DNA of 64,000 nt from Bin87 sp965261195 (GTDB taxonomy: Bacteria; Chloroflexota; Dehalococcoidia; Lucifugimonadales; UBA3495). The stretch covers positions 2,728,001-2,792,000 of the forward strand of contig OZ253455.1 of NCBI GenBank assembly GCA_965261195.1. The letters are read 5' to 3'. Each line of letters opens with the position of its first letter. The first letter of the stretch is position 1. The position numbers and the translations under genes are program-made. The notes beneath the pieces were generated by a model. That model saw only the letters and a list, made by a program, of their open reading frames with translations, was not told the origin of the DNA and did no database searches. Positions 1 to 8,868 of this stretch are shown in pieces.

Positions 1-312
1 GAAAGACACGGTGTCCGCTATAGTTTGTCGGCGGAGAACTGCGACCGCGCACTATCCCTGGCCCGCCGGGAAGCAGTGCCAGCCACCGAAACGGCCGTTG
101 ACGATTTGGCGGAGGCCCTGGGTGTGGAACGTGGGACGGTGATTGGGGCGCTGGAGTATCCGCCGCCAAATTTTGGGTACGGGCTGACGGGCACTAACGT
201 CGACACCTGTGCCGGCCTGTCCATTGACCCCTATTCCGGCCTGGCTCCCTTCGACGCTGAGCCAGAAGTCGAGGTATCGGTTAACCTGCAGGTAACGTAC
301 CTTATTCGATAG
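1..312 (+). CDS. SIMPL (DUF541) domain protein, C-terminal part
   Basis: The reading frame is open from the first base and ends at a stop at 312, so only the last 103 residues are present. It contains an alanine/arginine-rich helix (ARREAV...ATETAVDDLAEALGV), a glutamate about 55 residues in, and a final beta strand (VEVSVNLQVTYLI). This is the usual ending of SIMPL/DUF541 proteins, a mostly secreted or periplasmic family of poorly defined role. The N-terminus and any signal peptide lie outside the window. Assignment rests on this C-terminal pattern only. Confidence 0.72.
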   Translation, partial: ERHGVRYSLSAENCDRALSLARREAVPATETAVDDLAEALGVERGTVIGALEYPPPNFGYGLTGTNVDTCAGLSIDPYSGLAPFDAEPEVEVSVNLQVTYLIR

Positions 313-372
313 AAAATTACATACAACCCTGGCTCGGCTTGCGTCGTTCTGCCGGCGCCAGGGGCCGGCGGA

Positions 373-1335
373 ATGTTGTACACCTACGACGACGAGCAAC
401 TGACGGCCATTCGAAAAATCATCGCCGGGCTGGCCAATCTCACGCCGGACGATATAGCCGTTCGCGATGCGGCTGTGGCAGATGGGAAATGTTCGGTGGC
501 GCTCTGGCCGCTTTGGCCCCTTGCGCTAACCGAGCCAGCATTGTGGTCCACCGTGGTTGCTGACGAACGCATCGGTGAGTTTTCGGTGTACGGGTTGTTT
601 CCCGCGGCCTACGATCTGGTGTATGGCGATGATGGCCCGGCAGCCGAGGTTCGGTACGACGGGCGCACACGCGGGAGGGTGGCCATCATTAGCGGTCGCA
701 GCGGTGGCGAGCCGGCAAGCGTCGTAATCAAACCGCGTCAGAGCCAGCGGGAGGCTGAGATCGCCAGCATCGCCGGGGATCTGGGCGTGGGGCCGCGGCA
801 GCTGCCCACCGTCGACGGATTTATCACCGAGGAGTTTGTGGCTGGGACATTCCTCACCGACCTTGCGCCGGAGTCGGCAACGCCGGAGCGGATGCGGGAG
901 GTTGGAGCGGCGCTGGGCGATGCCATCAAGCGTCTGCACGATGCTTGGATTTGCTACAACGACGCCACCATCGCCGACCCTGATGGCCGTTCGCACTTCA
1001 TTGTGCAGCCGGACGGGTCGATTCGCCTGATTGATTTCGGCGTGGCGCTGTTGCTGGACGACCACCCGGCGGGATTGAGTTTCCAGGATGCCTACCACGC
1101 GGCGCGCACCGATCCGATGTTCCGGTTGTTCCGCCAGATGAGCGGCGGCGCAGACGATGCCACGCTGGGCAAGTTCATCGCCGACTACGGGAGCGGGCTA
1201 TCCCGCCAGACGGTGGCCGAGCTACAGGCGCGCGACTGGCGCATTGCCGATGAAGGGGCGACGATGATCGCGTCCCGGTTTGGGCCGGCGGCCGTCGCTG
1301 CGCTGCGGGCGGGAATGGCGGCGGCTGGGGGGTAG
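373..1335 (+). CDS. Protein-kinase-fold protein, phosphotransferase-like
   Basis: A 320-residue protein. A candidate ATP-lysine strand (ASVVIKPRQSQREAEI, about residues 115-130) is followed by a hinge-like segment (FITEEFVAGTFL). A catalytic-loop-like YNDATI (about 194-199) and a clear metal-binding LIDFG (about 218-222) follow. The spacing fits small bacterial kinase-fold enzymes (RIO/Bud32 or APH-like) rather than a full Ser/Thr kinase, and the HRD arginine is absent. The substrate is unknown. It is convergent with the oxidase operon and separated from it by a bidirectional terminator. The start ATG has only a weak ribosome binding site. Confidence 0.6.
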   Translation: MLYTYDDEQLTAIRKIIAGLANLTPDDIAVRDAAVADGKCSVALWPLWPLALTEPALWSTVVADERIGEFSVYGLFPAAYDLVYGDDGPAAEVRYDGRTRGRVAIISGRSGGEPASVVIKPRQSQREAEIASIAGDLGVGPRQLPTVDGFITEEFVAGTFLTDLAPESATPERMREVGAALGDAIKRLHDAWICYNDATIADPDGRSHFIVQPDGSIRLIDFGVALLLDDHPAGLSFQDAYHAARTDPMFRLFRQMSGGADDATLGKFIADYGSGLSRQTVAELQARDWRIADEGATMIASRFGPAAVAALRAGMAAAGG

Positions 1336-1464
1336 GAGGGGGCGCCGGGGTTACGGTTTTCACCTGGATTTACAGGATGGACCAGATAGACAAGATTGGT
1401 TGCCGCTTATTTGGGCCAATATCGGGGTGCCCCATCAAGTCGCCCAAGTCGCGGTAGGGTATGG

Positions 1465-1495
1465 AAAAGGCACGAGAGTTCTGATCGTGCCTTTT
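1465..1495. terminator. Bidirectional rho-independent terminator
   Basis: AAAAGGCACGA at 1465-1475 pairs perfectly with TCGTGCCTTTT at 1485-1495 around a 9-base loop. Both strands show a GC stem followed by a T run. It lies between two convergent units, the kinase-like gene ending at 1335 and the oxidase operon ending at 1549, which is where a shared terminator is expected. Confidence 0.85.
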
Positions 1496-1548
1496 GGGAT
1501 TGATGGGAGACGGATTTGCACCCTTTCCCATCGAGGGAGAGGGGAGTT

Positions 1549-2391
1549 TTATTGGAGCGTCAGCAGGTACTCTACGAGGTTGTCCACGTCCTCGTCGGAC
1601 AAAACGATTCCAGCCATCGTGGCCTGCATCAATCCTTCCGGATACGCCTTGTCGATCCCTTCGTCCGGCGGGGCGGCAGTGTATGCGTCGGGTTCCAGGA
1701 TGGACTCACGGATATATTCCTCAGCGGACAATCCCGGGATGCGTCCGCCGGCGGTTGAGGCGACGTGGGTCAGGTTCGGACCCAAAATACCGGCAGCTAC
1801 GCCTTCAATGGTGTGGCAGGCGGAGCAGCCGCCGGCGCCGGCAAACACCTGCTGGCCCGGTGACGCGGCCGCACCGGTCCCGCTTGCGGGTGCAGGTACA
1901 TTGGATCCCCGCAGCCCAGGCGTGGGCGCCACCAGCGGGGTGAATTGTTCAATCTCAGCTTCGTGATGCTCGAAGGGGACCCGTCGCTCTTCTGCGAACC
2001 CGCGGGGGGTGGGCCGGAACACGCCAAAGAGTAGCACCAGAGCCAGCGCTACTATCAGCCCCAGAATCAGGCCGGCGACGAAGACCTGCCAGAGCAGCTT
2101 GTGCTCAAACTTGAGGTGCATGAAGAAGGCGACGACGCAGAAAAATTTGAGAATTGACAAGATGACCAGCGGAGCGATGACTATGCTGCTGCCTCGCAAG
2201 TCTTCCGGCACGATGATGAGAAATTCGACGAGAGTAATAATCCCCAGGAAAATGGCCAGCGCGGCGTACTGCTTGAGTCCACCGTGTACGCCCTCCGGGA
2301 CTCTGCCCCAGAAGAACTGAGCAATCCCGGGGTCGTGGGATTCGTGCTCGTCGTGGGCCAGGACACCCTCCTGACCGGGGTTACTACTCAT
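1549..2391 (-). CDS. Cytochrome c oxidase subunit IV fused to a cytochrome c domain
   Basis: 280 residues. Residues 40-125 hold three hydrophobic helices typical of the prokaryotic COX4 family (CyoD/CtaF-like), with the LKFFCVVAFFMHLKFE stretch. After a proline/alanine-rich linker (about 150-180) comes a class I cytochrome c domain with the haem site CSACH (residues 189-193) and a later methionine-containing segment (EGLMQATMAG) able to supply the axial ligand. It is the last gene of the oxidase operon, 22 bp after coxIII. Most COX4 proteins are about 100 residues and lack haem c, so the fusion would place an electron-entry domain on the smallest subunit. Confidence 0.88.
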   Translation of the reverse strand: MSSNPGQEGVLAHDEHESHDPGIAQFFWGRVPEGVHGGLKQYAALAIFLGIITLVEFLIIVPEDLRGSSIVIAPLVILSILKFFCVVAFFMHLKFEHKLLWQVFVAGLILGLIVALALVLLFGVFRPTPRGFAEERRVPFEHHEAEIEQFTPLVAPTPGLRGSNVPAPASGTGAAASPGQQVFAGAGGCSACHTIEGVAAGILGPNLTHVASTAGGRIPGLSAEEYIRESILEPDAYTAAPPDEGIDKAYPEGLMQATMAGIVLSDEDVDNLVEYLLTLQ

Positions 2392-2413
2392 TGCGCGCGT
2401 GCCTCCTCGAACC

Positions 2414-3112
2414 TTAACCGATTAATCCGGTGAGCCAGGACCATCCCTGCACCGCGGCGTGCCCGGCGTCGGGAAGCGGCCCGGCATCAAAGCCGCCGAT
2501 CAGGTATAGCAGGGTGAAAATTACAATCCAGACGATGTCAACGAAGTGCCAGTACAAACCGGCAATGTCCACATCCAGGTCGGAGGGGCGGCCGGCGGGG
2601 TTGCGCGCCGCGATGATGGCGATGGCAGTCAACCAGACCAAGCCCAGCGTAACGTGCGCCCCGTGGAAACCGGTGAGCGTGTAGAAAGAACTGCTAAAGA
2701 GGTTCGTTTCGTAACGCAATCCTTCGACTCGAAACGCGTTGAACTCGTAGACCTGGAAGCCGATGAAGATGGCGCCCAGCAAGATGGTAACCACCAGCCA
2801 CTGGATCAACCGCCGTTGGTTCCCGTTTCGGGCGGCGGCCACTGCCATCACCATGCCGAATGAACTCATCAGTAGTACGAAGGTGCTGATGGTGGTTACC
2901 GGAACGTCAACGATGTCCGCGGGGTAGGGGCCGACCAGGCTCTGGCCGCGATACACCATGTAGGTGGCAATCAGGGAACCAAAGAACAGGCAGTCTGAGC
3001 CGAGAAACACCCACATGAGGAGTTTCCGGTGATTTATGCCAGTGGTGGTTTCTTCCTCCACAGGGGGAACGTGTTCCACCGGCGGGGCGTGTCTGGTTTC
3101 TACGTGGGCCAA
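2414..3112 (-). CDS. ctaE: Cytochrome c oxidase subunit III
   Basis: 232 residues with about seven membrane segments. Recognisable family stretches are WVFLGSDCLFFGSLIATY near the start, LTGFHGAHVTLGLVWL in the middle and YWHFVDIVWIVIFTLLYL near the end. The last carries the conserved E/H-rich helix pattern of COX3. A hydrophilic leader of about 30 residues precedes helix 1. It is an integral subunit of the aa3-type oxidase in the cytoplasmic membrane. It lies 58 bp downstream of coxI and 22 bp upstream of the fused subunit IV, in one direction. Confidence 0.95.
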   Translation of the reverse strand: MAHVETRHAPPVEHVPPVEEETTTGINHRKLLMWVFLGSDCLFFGSLIATYMVYRGQSLVGPYPADIVDVPVTTISTFVLLMSSFGMVMAVAAARNGNQRRLIQWLVVTILLGAIFIGFQVYEFNAFRVEGLRYETNLFSSSFYTLTGFHGAHVTLGLVWLTAIAIIAARNPAGRPSDLDVDIAGLYWHFVDIVWIVIFTLLYLIGGFDAGPLPDAGHAAVQGWSWLTGLIG

Positions 3113-3170
3113 CGCGCGCCTCCTGGGTTAGGCAAGTACAAGATTGGTGGCCATTGCATGGCAGGGTCGG

Positions 3171-5039
3171 TTAATAATGGCCTTCGGCGGCGTGCTCGGC
3201 GGCCGGTGGTTCGTTGGACCAGCCAATTACGCCGATGATGGTTATCAGCCCGCCGACGAAGCTGATGGGGAACCGGATGTAGTCCCAGCCGAAATCAATC
3301 AGCAGGCCGCCGGCGATCCAGGCCAGTCCGAACGCAGCCACCAATGGCCAGTAGGACGGGCTGGGCATATGTATGTTAGAGGGGTCAACGTGGGGTTCTG
3401 CCGGCACGGTCTCGCCATTGGCGGCAGCGGCGCGCTTGGTGATCCAGTACGGGTCCTGGCCGAGCACCACGGGAATTTCAGCGAAGTTGTACACGGGCGG
3501 CGGCGACGAGATGCTCCACTCCAGGGTGGGGGCATCCCACGGGTCATTGCCGGACCGTTCGCCCTTCCTGGCGCTGCGGATGAAGTTGTGCATGAACACC
3601 AGAATGCTGGCCAGGATGACGAAGTAACCGATGGTGGCCAGCAGGTTCATGCTTTCCCAGCCGAAGCCTTCGGCGTAGGTGTAGATGCGGCGCGGCATAC
3701 CGTTCAGGCCGGCATAGTGCATGGGGAAGAACGTGAGGTTCATTCCGATGAACATCAGCCAGAAGTGTACCTTGCCCAGGATTTCGTGGTACATCCGACC
3801 CGTCATCTTGGGATACCAGTAGTAGATGCCGGCGAAGATGCCGAAGATTGCGCCGCCAAACAGCACGTAGTGGATGTGGGCAACGATGTAGTAGGTGTCC
3901 TGCTGCTGGAAGTCGGAGGGCGACACGGCGTGGGAAACGCCGGAGAGTCCGCCCACGATAAACAGGGCGACGAATCCAATTGCCATCAGCATCGGGGTTC
4001 GCAAGTCGATGGAACCGTGCCACATGGTGCCAATCCAGTTGAAAATCTTGACGCCGGTGGGCACGGCGATGAGCATGGTGGTGATGGTGAACACCGAGTT
4101 GGCGATGGGGCCGAGACCCACGGTGAACATATGGTGGCTCCACACGGCCCAGCTCATGATGGCGATGACGATGCCGGAGAACACTATGACCGGGTACCCG
4201 AACAGCGGTTTGCGGCTGAAGGTGGGTATCACTTCGGACACGATGCCCATGGCCGGCAGAATGAGGATGTAGACCTCAGGATGACCGAAGAGCCAGAACA
4301 GGTGCTGCCAAAGGATCGGGTCGCCGCCGGCGGCGGTATTGAAGAAGTTGGCGCCGAATTGCCGGTCGGCGGTAAGTTCGATGAGGGCCACGGTGATGAT
4401 GGGGAAGGCCAGCACCAGGAGGATGCTGGTGACCAGGGTCATCCACACGAACACCGGCATACGCATCAGGGACATCCCCGGCGCGCGCATATTGATGATG
4501 GTTACGACGAAGTTGAAACCGGCGGCCAGCGATGCGACACCGAGCAGCTGCAGGCTGAGCGCCCAGAAGTCCAGGCCCTTGCCAACGCTGAACGGCGCGG
4601 CGGTGAGGTTGGCGTAGGAGAACCAGCCGGCATCCGGAACCTGTCCAATCAGGAAGCCGGAGTGCATCAGCAACGCTCCGAACAGGAACACCCAGTAGGA
4701 AAAAGCGTTGAGACGGGGGAATGCCACGTCCCGGGCGCCAATCATCAGGGGGATCATGAAGTTAAAGAACGTGGCTCCGAACGGCATAATTACCATGAAA
4801 ATCATGGTGGTGCCGTGCATGGTGAACATGGCGTTGAACCATTCGGCGGAAACGAGGGAGGCGTCGGAAGTGGCCAGTTGCAGGCGCATTATGCCGGCCT
4901 CGATACCGCCCACTATGAAGAAGATGAAGGCCGATACGCCGTACAATGCGCCGATACGCTTGTGGTCAACTGTAGTTAGCCAGCTCCATAGGCCGGTGTA
5001 GGTGGTGGGGCGTGGGATTACGCCGGTGATGGTTACCAT
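3171..5039 (-). CDS. ctaD: Cytochrome c oxidase subunit I, haem-copper oxidase
   Basis: 622 residues, the normal length for a long bacterial subunit I. The catalytic core is intact. MHGTTMIFMVIMPF carries a haem a ligand histidine, HPEVYILILPAMG the CuB histidine-tyrosine crosslink region, and WSHHMFTVG the two further CuB histidines. HIHYVLFGGAIFGIFAG carries the a3 and a ligands. It reduces oxygen to water and pumps protons. Gene order coxII-coxI-coxIII-coxIV is conserved in many bacteria. The start MVTITGV has an AGGA-type site upstream (rc of 5041-5050). Confidence 0.97.
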   Translation of the reverse strand: MVTITGVIPRPTTYTGLWSWLTTVDHKRIGALYGVSAFIFFIVGGIEAGIMRLQLATSDASLVSAEWFNAMFTMHGTTMIFMVIMPFGATFFNFMIPLMIGARDVAFPRLNAFSYWVFLFGALLMHSGFLIGQVPDAGWFSYANLTAAPFSVGKGLDFWALSLQLLGVASLAAGFNFVVTIINMRAPGMSLMRMPVFVWMTLVTSILLVLAFPIITVALIELTADRQFGANFFNTAAGGDPILWQHLFWLFGHPEVYILILPAMGIVSEVIPTFSRKPLFGYPVIVFSGIVIAIMSWAVWSHHMFTVGLGPIANSVFTITTMLIAVPTGVKIFNWIGTMWHGSIDLRTPMLMAIGFVALFIVGGLSGVSHAVSPSDFQQQDTYYIVAHIHYVLFGGAIFGIFAGIYYWYPKMTGRMYHEILGKVHFWLMFIGMNLTFFPMHYAGLNGMPRRIYTYAEGFGWESMNLLATIGYFVILASILVFMHNFIRSARKGERSGNDPWDAPTLEWSISSPPPVYNFAEIPVVLGQDPYWITKRAAAANGETVPAEPHVDPSNIHMPSPSYWPLVAAFGLAWIAGGLLIDFGWDYIRFPISFVGGLITIIGVIGWSNEPPAAEHAAEGHY

Positions 5040-5178
5040 TGCTCAGGTCCTCCGCTGCTACTCATTCGGGGTGCCGACGGGGTGCCGATTGGGTTGCATT
5101 AGCGGCGATGGGTGTCTCCGGTAGGTGTGCTGCCGTTAGTTGGCATTGGTCAAGCGATGTCGCTAGTGGCCCGGATGT

Positions 5179-6414
5179 TTACTGCTGTGCCAGCAGATAT
5201 TCAACCAGGTCGCCCAGTTGGTCTTCGGTCAGGTCAGCCCGATGGTCGAGCCGGTTTTGATAGATCGGCGCCAGCTGCGACATACGGTTGCCCGGTTTGA
5301 TGGCCTCGGGGTCCCGAATCCATTGCCGGAGGCTTTCGCGGTTCAGATCGATCAGGCCGGCCCCGATGGTGGTGCGCAACCCCAGATCGGTCAGGTTGGG
5401 GGCAGCGAAGGCCGCCGCGGGTTCGTTGCCGGTGCGGACGTCTTCCAGCCGCTCATCAGCGGATTTCTCGAGCCACTTGGTGTAAGCAATGTAGGTGTCC
5501 ATTCGGCTGCTCTGCACGCCCTTTCCTTGTTCGTTCACCGTGTCAGATGCACCGACCGTATGGCAGGTTACGCATTGGCCCGCGCCCAGGAACACCAGCT
5601 GTCCCTCGGCGGCGGCGACCGACAGCTCATTGGGTTGCCCGAATGATGCCACCCAAGCCTGATATTCAACCTCCGGCATAGCATGGACGCGGAACTTCAT
5701 CTGAGCGTGGGCGACGCCGCAGAACTCAGCGCATTGCCCGTAGTACATACCAACGTCTTCGGCCAGGAACCACATTGCGTTGGCCCGGTTGGGCACCACG
5801 TCCTGCTTGCCGGCGAGCTTGGGAATCCAGAAGCTGTGAATTACATCGTCGCTTCTCAGTTCCATAATAATGGGGCGGTCGACGGGGATCCGCATCTCGT
5901 TGGCGGTGGTTACGAGGGTATCGTTGCCGTCAGCGTCTTCATACCGGAATTCCCACCACCACTGGTGAGCAACGGCCTGAACCGTCAGCGGTTCTTTGCC
6001 TTGCTCCGCGGCCAATGCAATCGCTTCCCCGGGTTCCAGCCGGAACAGCACGATAACCGACCAGATGCCCAACGCCAGAATGAGGATGGTGGGGACGACG
6101 GTCCAGGCAATTTCGAGCTGCGTGTGCCCGTGGGTTTGCGGCGGCAGCGGGTCGCCTGGCTTGCGGCGGAAACGGACGGCGGCGTAGAGGAGCGCGCCTT
6201 CCACCAGCACGAATACGGCAACCATTGTCCAGAGCAGGACGTTGAAAAGCAGGAGTTGTTCCCGCGCCACCGGGCCATTGACGCCAAAGGTGGATTGGGG
6301 AGCGTCAGGGTCGCAGCCCAGAGCCGCCAGCAACAACACACTGCCCAGGACGGCGAGCATCGCCAAGGGGCGCCAGGAACGGCGACGGGGCGGAGAATTG
6401 GAAGCGCTGCTCAT
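5179..6414 (-). CDS. ctaC: Cytochrome c oxidase subunit II with fused cytochrome c (caa3-type)
   Basis: 411 residues from the ATG at 6414, chosen over an upstream ATG at 6534 because it gives a clean lipoprotein-like signal (arginines, hydrophobic stretch, Cys34). Two membrane helices (about 53-80 and 104-125) precede the cupredoxin domain with the CuA site, His193 and GQCAEFCGVAHAQM (226-239). A cytochrome c domain with haem motif CVTCH (281-285) is fused at the C-terminus. This is the caa3 arrangement, which takes electrons directly from cytochrome c. A sigma70-like promoter sits about 150 bp upstream. Confidence 0.96.
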   Translation of the reverse strand: MSSASNSPPRRRSWRPLAMLAVLGSVLLLAALGCDPDAPQSTFGVNGPVAREQLLLFNVLLWTMVAVFVLVEGALLYAAVRFRRKPGDPLPPQTHGHTQLEIAWTVVPTILILALGIWSVIVLFRLEPGEAIALAAEQGKEPLTVQAVAHQWWWEFRYEDADGNDTLVTTANEMRIPVDRPIIMELRSDDVIHSFWIPKLAGKQDVVPNRANAMWFLAEDVGMYYGQCAEFCGVAHAQMKFRVHAMPEVEYQAWVASFGQPNELSVAAAEGQLVFLGAGQCVTCHTVGASDTVNEQGKGVQSSRMDTYIAYTKWLEKSADERLEDVRTGNEPAAAFAAPNLTDLGLRTTIGAGLIDLNRESLRQWIRDPEAIKPGNRMSQLAPIYQNRLDHRADLTEDQLGDLVEYLLAQQ

Positions 6415-6564
6415 CGTGAAGTTCCCAGTGTCATACGGGCCGGAGCCCTCACGGATGTCGGTTGGTGAGTCTTCCTCGGAGAAGGGCAGCAGCCCCATCG
6501 TGAACCCCCAGATACTACGGCTGCAGCCGGCCATAGTATGTGCAAAATTTCACTAGCGGCGGTA

Positions 6565-6593
6565 ACAATAGCATAAGACAAAATGCCTGTCAA
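6565..6593 (-). promoter_or_regulatory. Sigma70-type promoter for the coxII-coxI-coxIII-coxIV unit
   Basis: On the minus strand TTGACA (6588-6593) and TATTGT (6565-6570) are spaced by exactly 17 bp. They lie in the 207-bp gap between ctaB and coxII and point toward coxII. The match to the -35 consensus is perfect, and 4 of 6 bases match at -10. Confidence 0.65.
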
Positions 6594-6621
6594 TTTGAGA
6601 CGGACACTTTATTAACCCGAT

Positions 6622-7560
6622 TTACAGCACGGCGTCCACCATCACGGCCACGAACAGCAGGGCCAGATAGGCCAACGAATACAGGTAGGTAGTCTTCGCC
6701 CGGCCCCGCGCGTCGCGCCGCCATAATCGCCCGGCCAGCCAGATGAACGGGGCGCCCAAAACGGCGGCGGATACGACGTATATGGTGCCCACATCCGGCA
6801 GCAATCCAAACATCAGGGTGAGCCCGGTAAGGGCTATGGAATAGAGGAAAATGTGCAAAGCCGTTTGCTGGCGCGATGACACCACCGGGAGCATGGGCAC
6901 GCCGGCCCGGGCGTAGTCGTTTTCGATCAGCAAAGACAGCGCCCAGAAGTGGGGCGGCGTCCAGAAGAATACGATGGCAAACAGGAACACCGCGGGCAGA
7001 TCGACGGTTCCGGTCACGGCGGCCCAACCCACCATCGGCGGGATGGCGCCGGCCGCTCCGCCGATGACGATGTTATGGGGTGTGGTTCGCTTGAGCCACA
7101 GCGTGTAGACGAACACATAAATCAGCGTGGCCAGGAGGGTCAGACCCGCCGCCAACACGTTGACCAGCGTGGCCAGGAGCACAAATGCCGCCACGTTGAG
7201 TCCGATGCCAAAGGCCAGCGCATACCGGGGGGCGACCCGTTCGCCGGCCACCGGGCGGCTTTGAGTCCGGTGCATCTCACGGTCAATGTCTCGATCCAGC
7301 TGATGGTTGATGGCGTTGGCTCCGCCGGCAGCCAGCGCCCCGCCGATCCAAACCCAGGCCAGCATAGTCAGCGAGGGCACACCCTGGGCGGCCAGGAACA
7401 TCCCGCCGGCGGCAGTAACCAGCAACAGCGATATGATTTTCGGTTTGGTGAGGGTCACATAGTCGCGGATGACCGCGCCGGGCGACCGTCGGTTTACGGA
7501 ATCAGCGGCCAACGGCAGCGCCTCGGCGTCAGGCAGGACCGGCGGTATCATTTGCGCCAT
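6622..7560 (-). CDS. ctaB: Protoheme IX farnesyltransferase (haem O synthase)
   Basis: 312 residues of the UbiA prenyltransferase superfamily. The first Asp-rich site NAINHQLDRDIDREMHRTQSRPVAGER (about 100-125) is given here in two pieces: NxxxDxxxD within NHQLDRDID, and MHRTQSRP. The second site is the usual YTLWLKRTTPHNIVIGGAAGA region. About nine membrane segments are predicted. It adds a farnesyl chain to haem b to make haem O for the neighbouring oxidase. It begins 1 bp after the ctaA stop, so the two are probably translationally coupled. Confidence 0.95.
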   Translation of the reverse strand: MAQMIPPVLPDAEALPLAADSVNRRSPGAVIRDYVTLTKPKIISLLLVTAAGGMFLAAQGVPSLTMLAWVWIGGALAAGGANAINHQLDRDIDREMHRTQSRPVAGERVAPRYALAFGIGLNVAAFVLLATLVNVLAAGLTLLATLIYVFVYTLWLKRTTPHNIVIGGAAGAIPPMVGWAAVTGTVDLPAVFLFAIVFFWTPPHFWALSLLIENDYARAGVPMLPVVSSRQQTALHIFLYSIALTGLTLMFGLLPDVGTIYVVSAAVLGAPFIWLAGRLWRRDARGRAKTTYLYSLAYLALLFVAVMVDAVL

Positions 7561-7561
7561 G

Positions 7562-8617
7562 CTAGCTCGCCGCCTCTGCAGATACTGCCTCTGCGGTTAC
7601 TGCATCCGCACTGCCGGCGTGTCGGCCGCTAATTGTGCGAACCGATAAATACGCGACAATAGCCAACGCAGCAGCGGCGCTCCACACCCCGGTTGCCGCC
7701 GTCAGGTGCAGCGCGCGCCAGTGGGGCTGGAAGTCCAGCCAGATGGTCGCCGCGCCAATTATCACCTGAGCGGCGAATGCGGCCAGGGTGAGCCACGCCA
7801 GCCAGCGCACCGCGCCCCGACCTGCCGCGCCCCGACCTGCCGCGCCCCGACCTGCCGCGCCCCGATCTGCCGGGCCGATGGCGCAACGCCAAACCGCGTA
7901 CAGCAACAAGATGCCCAGCGCCAGCACCAGGTAGCGATGAAACATATGGATGGCAGTGAGGTGCTGCATGGGAAAAGCCTGCCCCTGACACAGCGGCCAG
8001 GTAATGCACGCGCCGGTGGCTCCCATCGCCGTGACCAGCGATCCGGATATGATGACCAGGTAGATGCTCACCGCGCCGGCAATGGCCCAGCGGTAATAAC
8101 CGTCGGTCTCATCACTATTGCCGACGGAGGATAGTTGGCGGATTGGAGTGCGAAATGCTGCAATCATTACGAATATGGAAACGGCCAGCAGCGCCAGAGC
8201 GGTGCCCAAGTGTACGGCCACGACTCCGCCGGGCAGGTGGGTCAGCACGGTTACGCCGCCGAGGAGTCCCTGCACGATTAGCAACGGTACGGTGGCGGCG
8301 GCGGGCCACCAGACCCAGCGGTCACTGCGATAGGCAACCAGCGCGACGATGGCCGTCGCCAGCACCAGCGGCCCGACGATAATCGACGCCACGAATCGAT
8401 GGGTGTATTCAATGACGGCAGTGTACTCCAGGGGTGGCAGGACTTTTCCGTAGCAGAGGGGCCAGTCGGGGCAGCCCAGTCCGGAACCGGTAACGCGCAC
8501 CACGCCGCCGATGATGACCAGCAGGAAAACGCAGATTACGGTTGCCGTGGCTAAACCTTGTAACCAGGTCAATTTCCGTTGCGGTCCGTTGCGGGTGCGT
8601 CCGGTAATTCCAATCAC
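7562..8617 (-). CDS. ctaA: Haem A synthase (COX15/CtaA family)
   Basis: 351 residues with eight membrane helices in two four-helix halves. Histidine motifs are visible in each half: VIEYTHRFVAS and VVAVHLGTALALL in the first, IHMFHRYLVLALG and WRALHLTAATGVW in the second. It converts haem O to haem A using molecular oxygen. It is the first gene of the minus-strand cox locus. The cytosolic loop between helices 6 and 7 carries a fourfold AAGRG-type repeat encoded by a 15-bp tandem DNA repeat (7811-7870), which is not part of the family core. Confidence 0.94.
   Translation of the reverse strand: MIGITGRTRNGPQRKLTWLQGLATATVICVFLLVIIGGVVRVTGSGLGCPDWPLCYGKVLPPLEYTAVIEYTHRFVASIIVGPLVLATAIVALVAYRSDRWVWWPAAATVPLLIVQGLLGGVTVLTHLPGGVVAVHLGTALALLAVSIFVMIAAFRTPIRQLSSVGNSDETDGYYRWAIAGAVSIYLVIISGSLVTAMGATGACITWPLCQGQAFPMQHLTAIHMFHRYLVLALGILLLYAVWRCAIGPADRGAAGRGAAGRGAAGRGAVRWLAWLTLAAFAAQVIIGAATIWLDFQPHWRALHLTAATGVWSAAAALAIVAYLSVRTISGRHAGSADAVTAEAVSAEAAS
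7811..7870. repeat. Four tandem copies of a 15-bp unit inside ctaA
   Basis: The unit CGCGCCCCGACCTGC occurs four times in direct succession. The fourth copy has one C to T change. Because the unit is a multiple of three, it adds five residues per copy (GRGAA) to a loop of CtaA and keeps the frame. Such a repeat can change copy number by slippage. Confidence 0.95.
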
Positions 8618-8742
8618 TGCCAGGTGCGACTTTCAAGCCATCCGGGCCGAGGCCGTCAATATACTGGGTCGTGCACCAATGATAAAGCACCACCGGGCAA
8701 TTTGCTACAATTCACGCCGGCATCCTGGAGAGAGGGACAGAC

Positions 8743-8784
8743 GATTTTGGCATGGCGATTTTGGCATGGCGATTTTGGCATGGA
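8743..8784. repeat. Three tandem copies of a 14-bp unit between ctaA and a lipoprotein gene
   Basis: GATTTTGGCATGGC is repeated three times; the last copy ends in a variant. It runs directly into a GGACAGGATGGACGGGATTGG stretch, split here as GGACAGGATGG plus ACGGGATTGG. That stretch resembles the ACAGGATGGACCAGATAG segment at 1374-1391, so both may belong to one intergenic repeat family. Confidence 0.85.
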
Positions 8785-8811
8785 TGGACAGGATGGACGG
8801 GATTGGGTTTT

Positions 8812-8834
8812 GAGTGAGGGAAGTTCCCTCACTC
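8812..8834. repeat. Near-perfect palindrome upstream of a lipoprotein gene
   Basis: GAGTGAGGGAA (8812-8822) and TTCCCTCACTC (8824-8834) are perfect complements around one base. A second GC-rich inverted repeat (GCTCC...GGGAGC) follows at 8842-8857. The pair has the look of the genome-wide intergenic palindromes also seen at 10450 and 26860. It could act as a terminator-like structure but has no T run. Confidence 0.7.
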
Positions 8835-8868
8835 CCCGGCCCGCTCCGTGGCGGGAGCGGGAGCCGGA

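Noticed and set aside
3144..4979. A 611-codon open frame on the plus strand
   Set aside because: It is antisense to coxI, rich in Gly/His/Asp from complementing membrane-protein codons, and has no family resemblance or ribosome binding site.
5683..6468. Long plus-strand open frame opposite coxII
   Set aside because: It is a shadow of the coxII gene caused by high GC at third positions.
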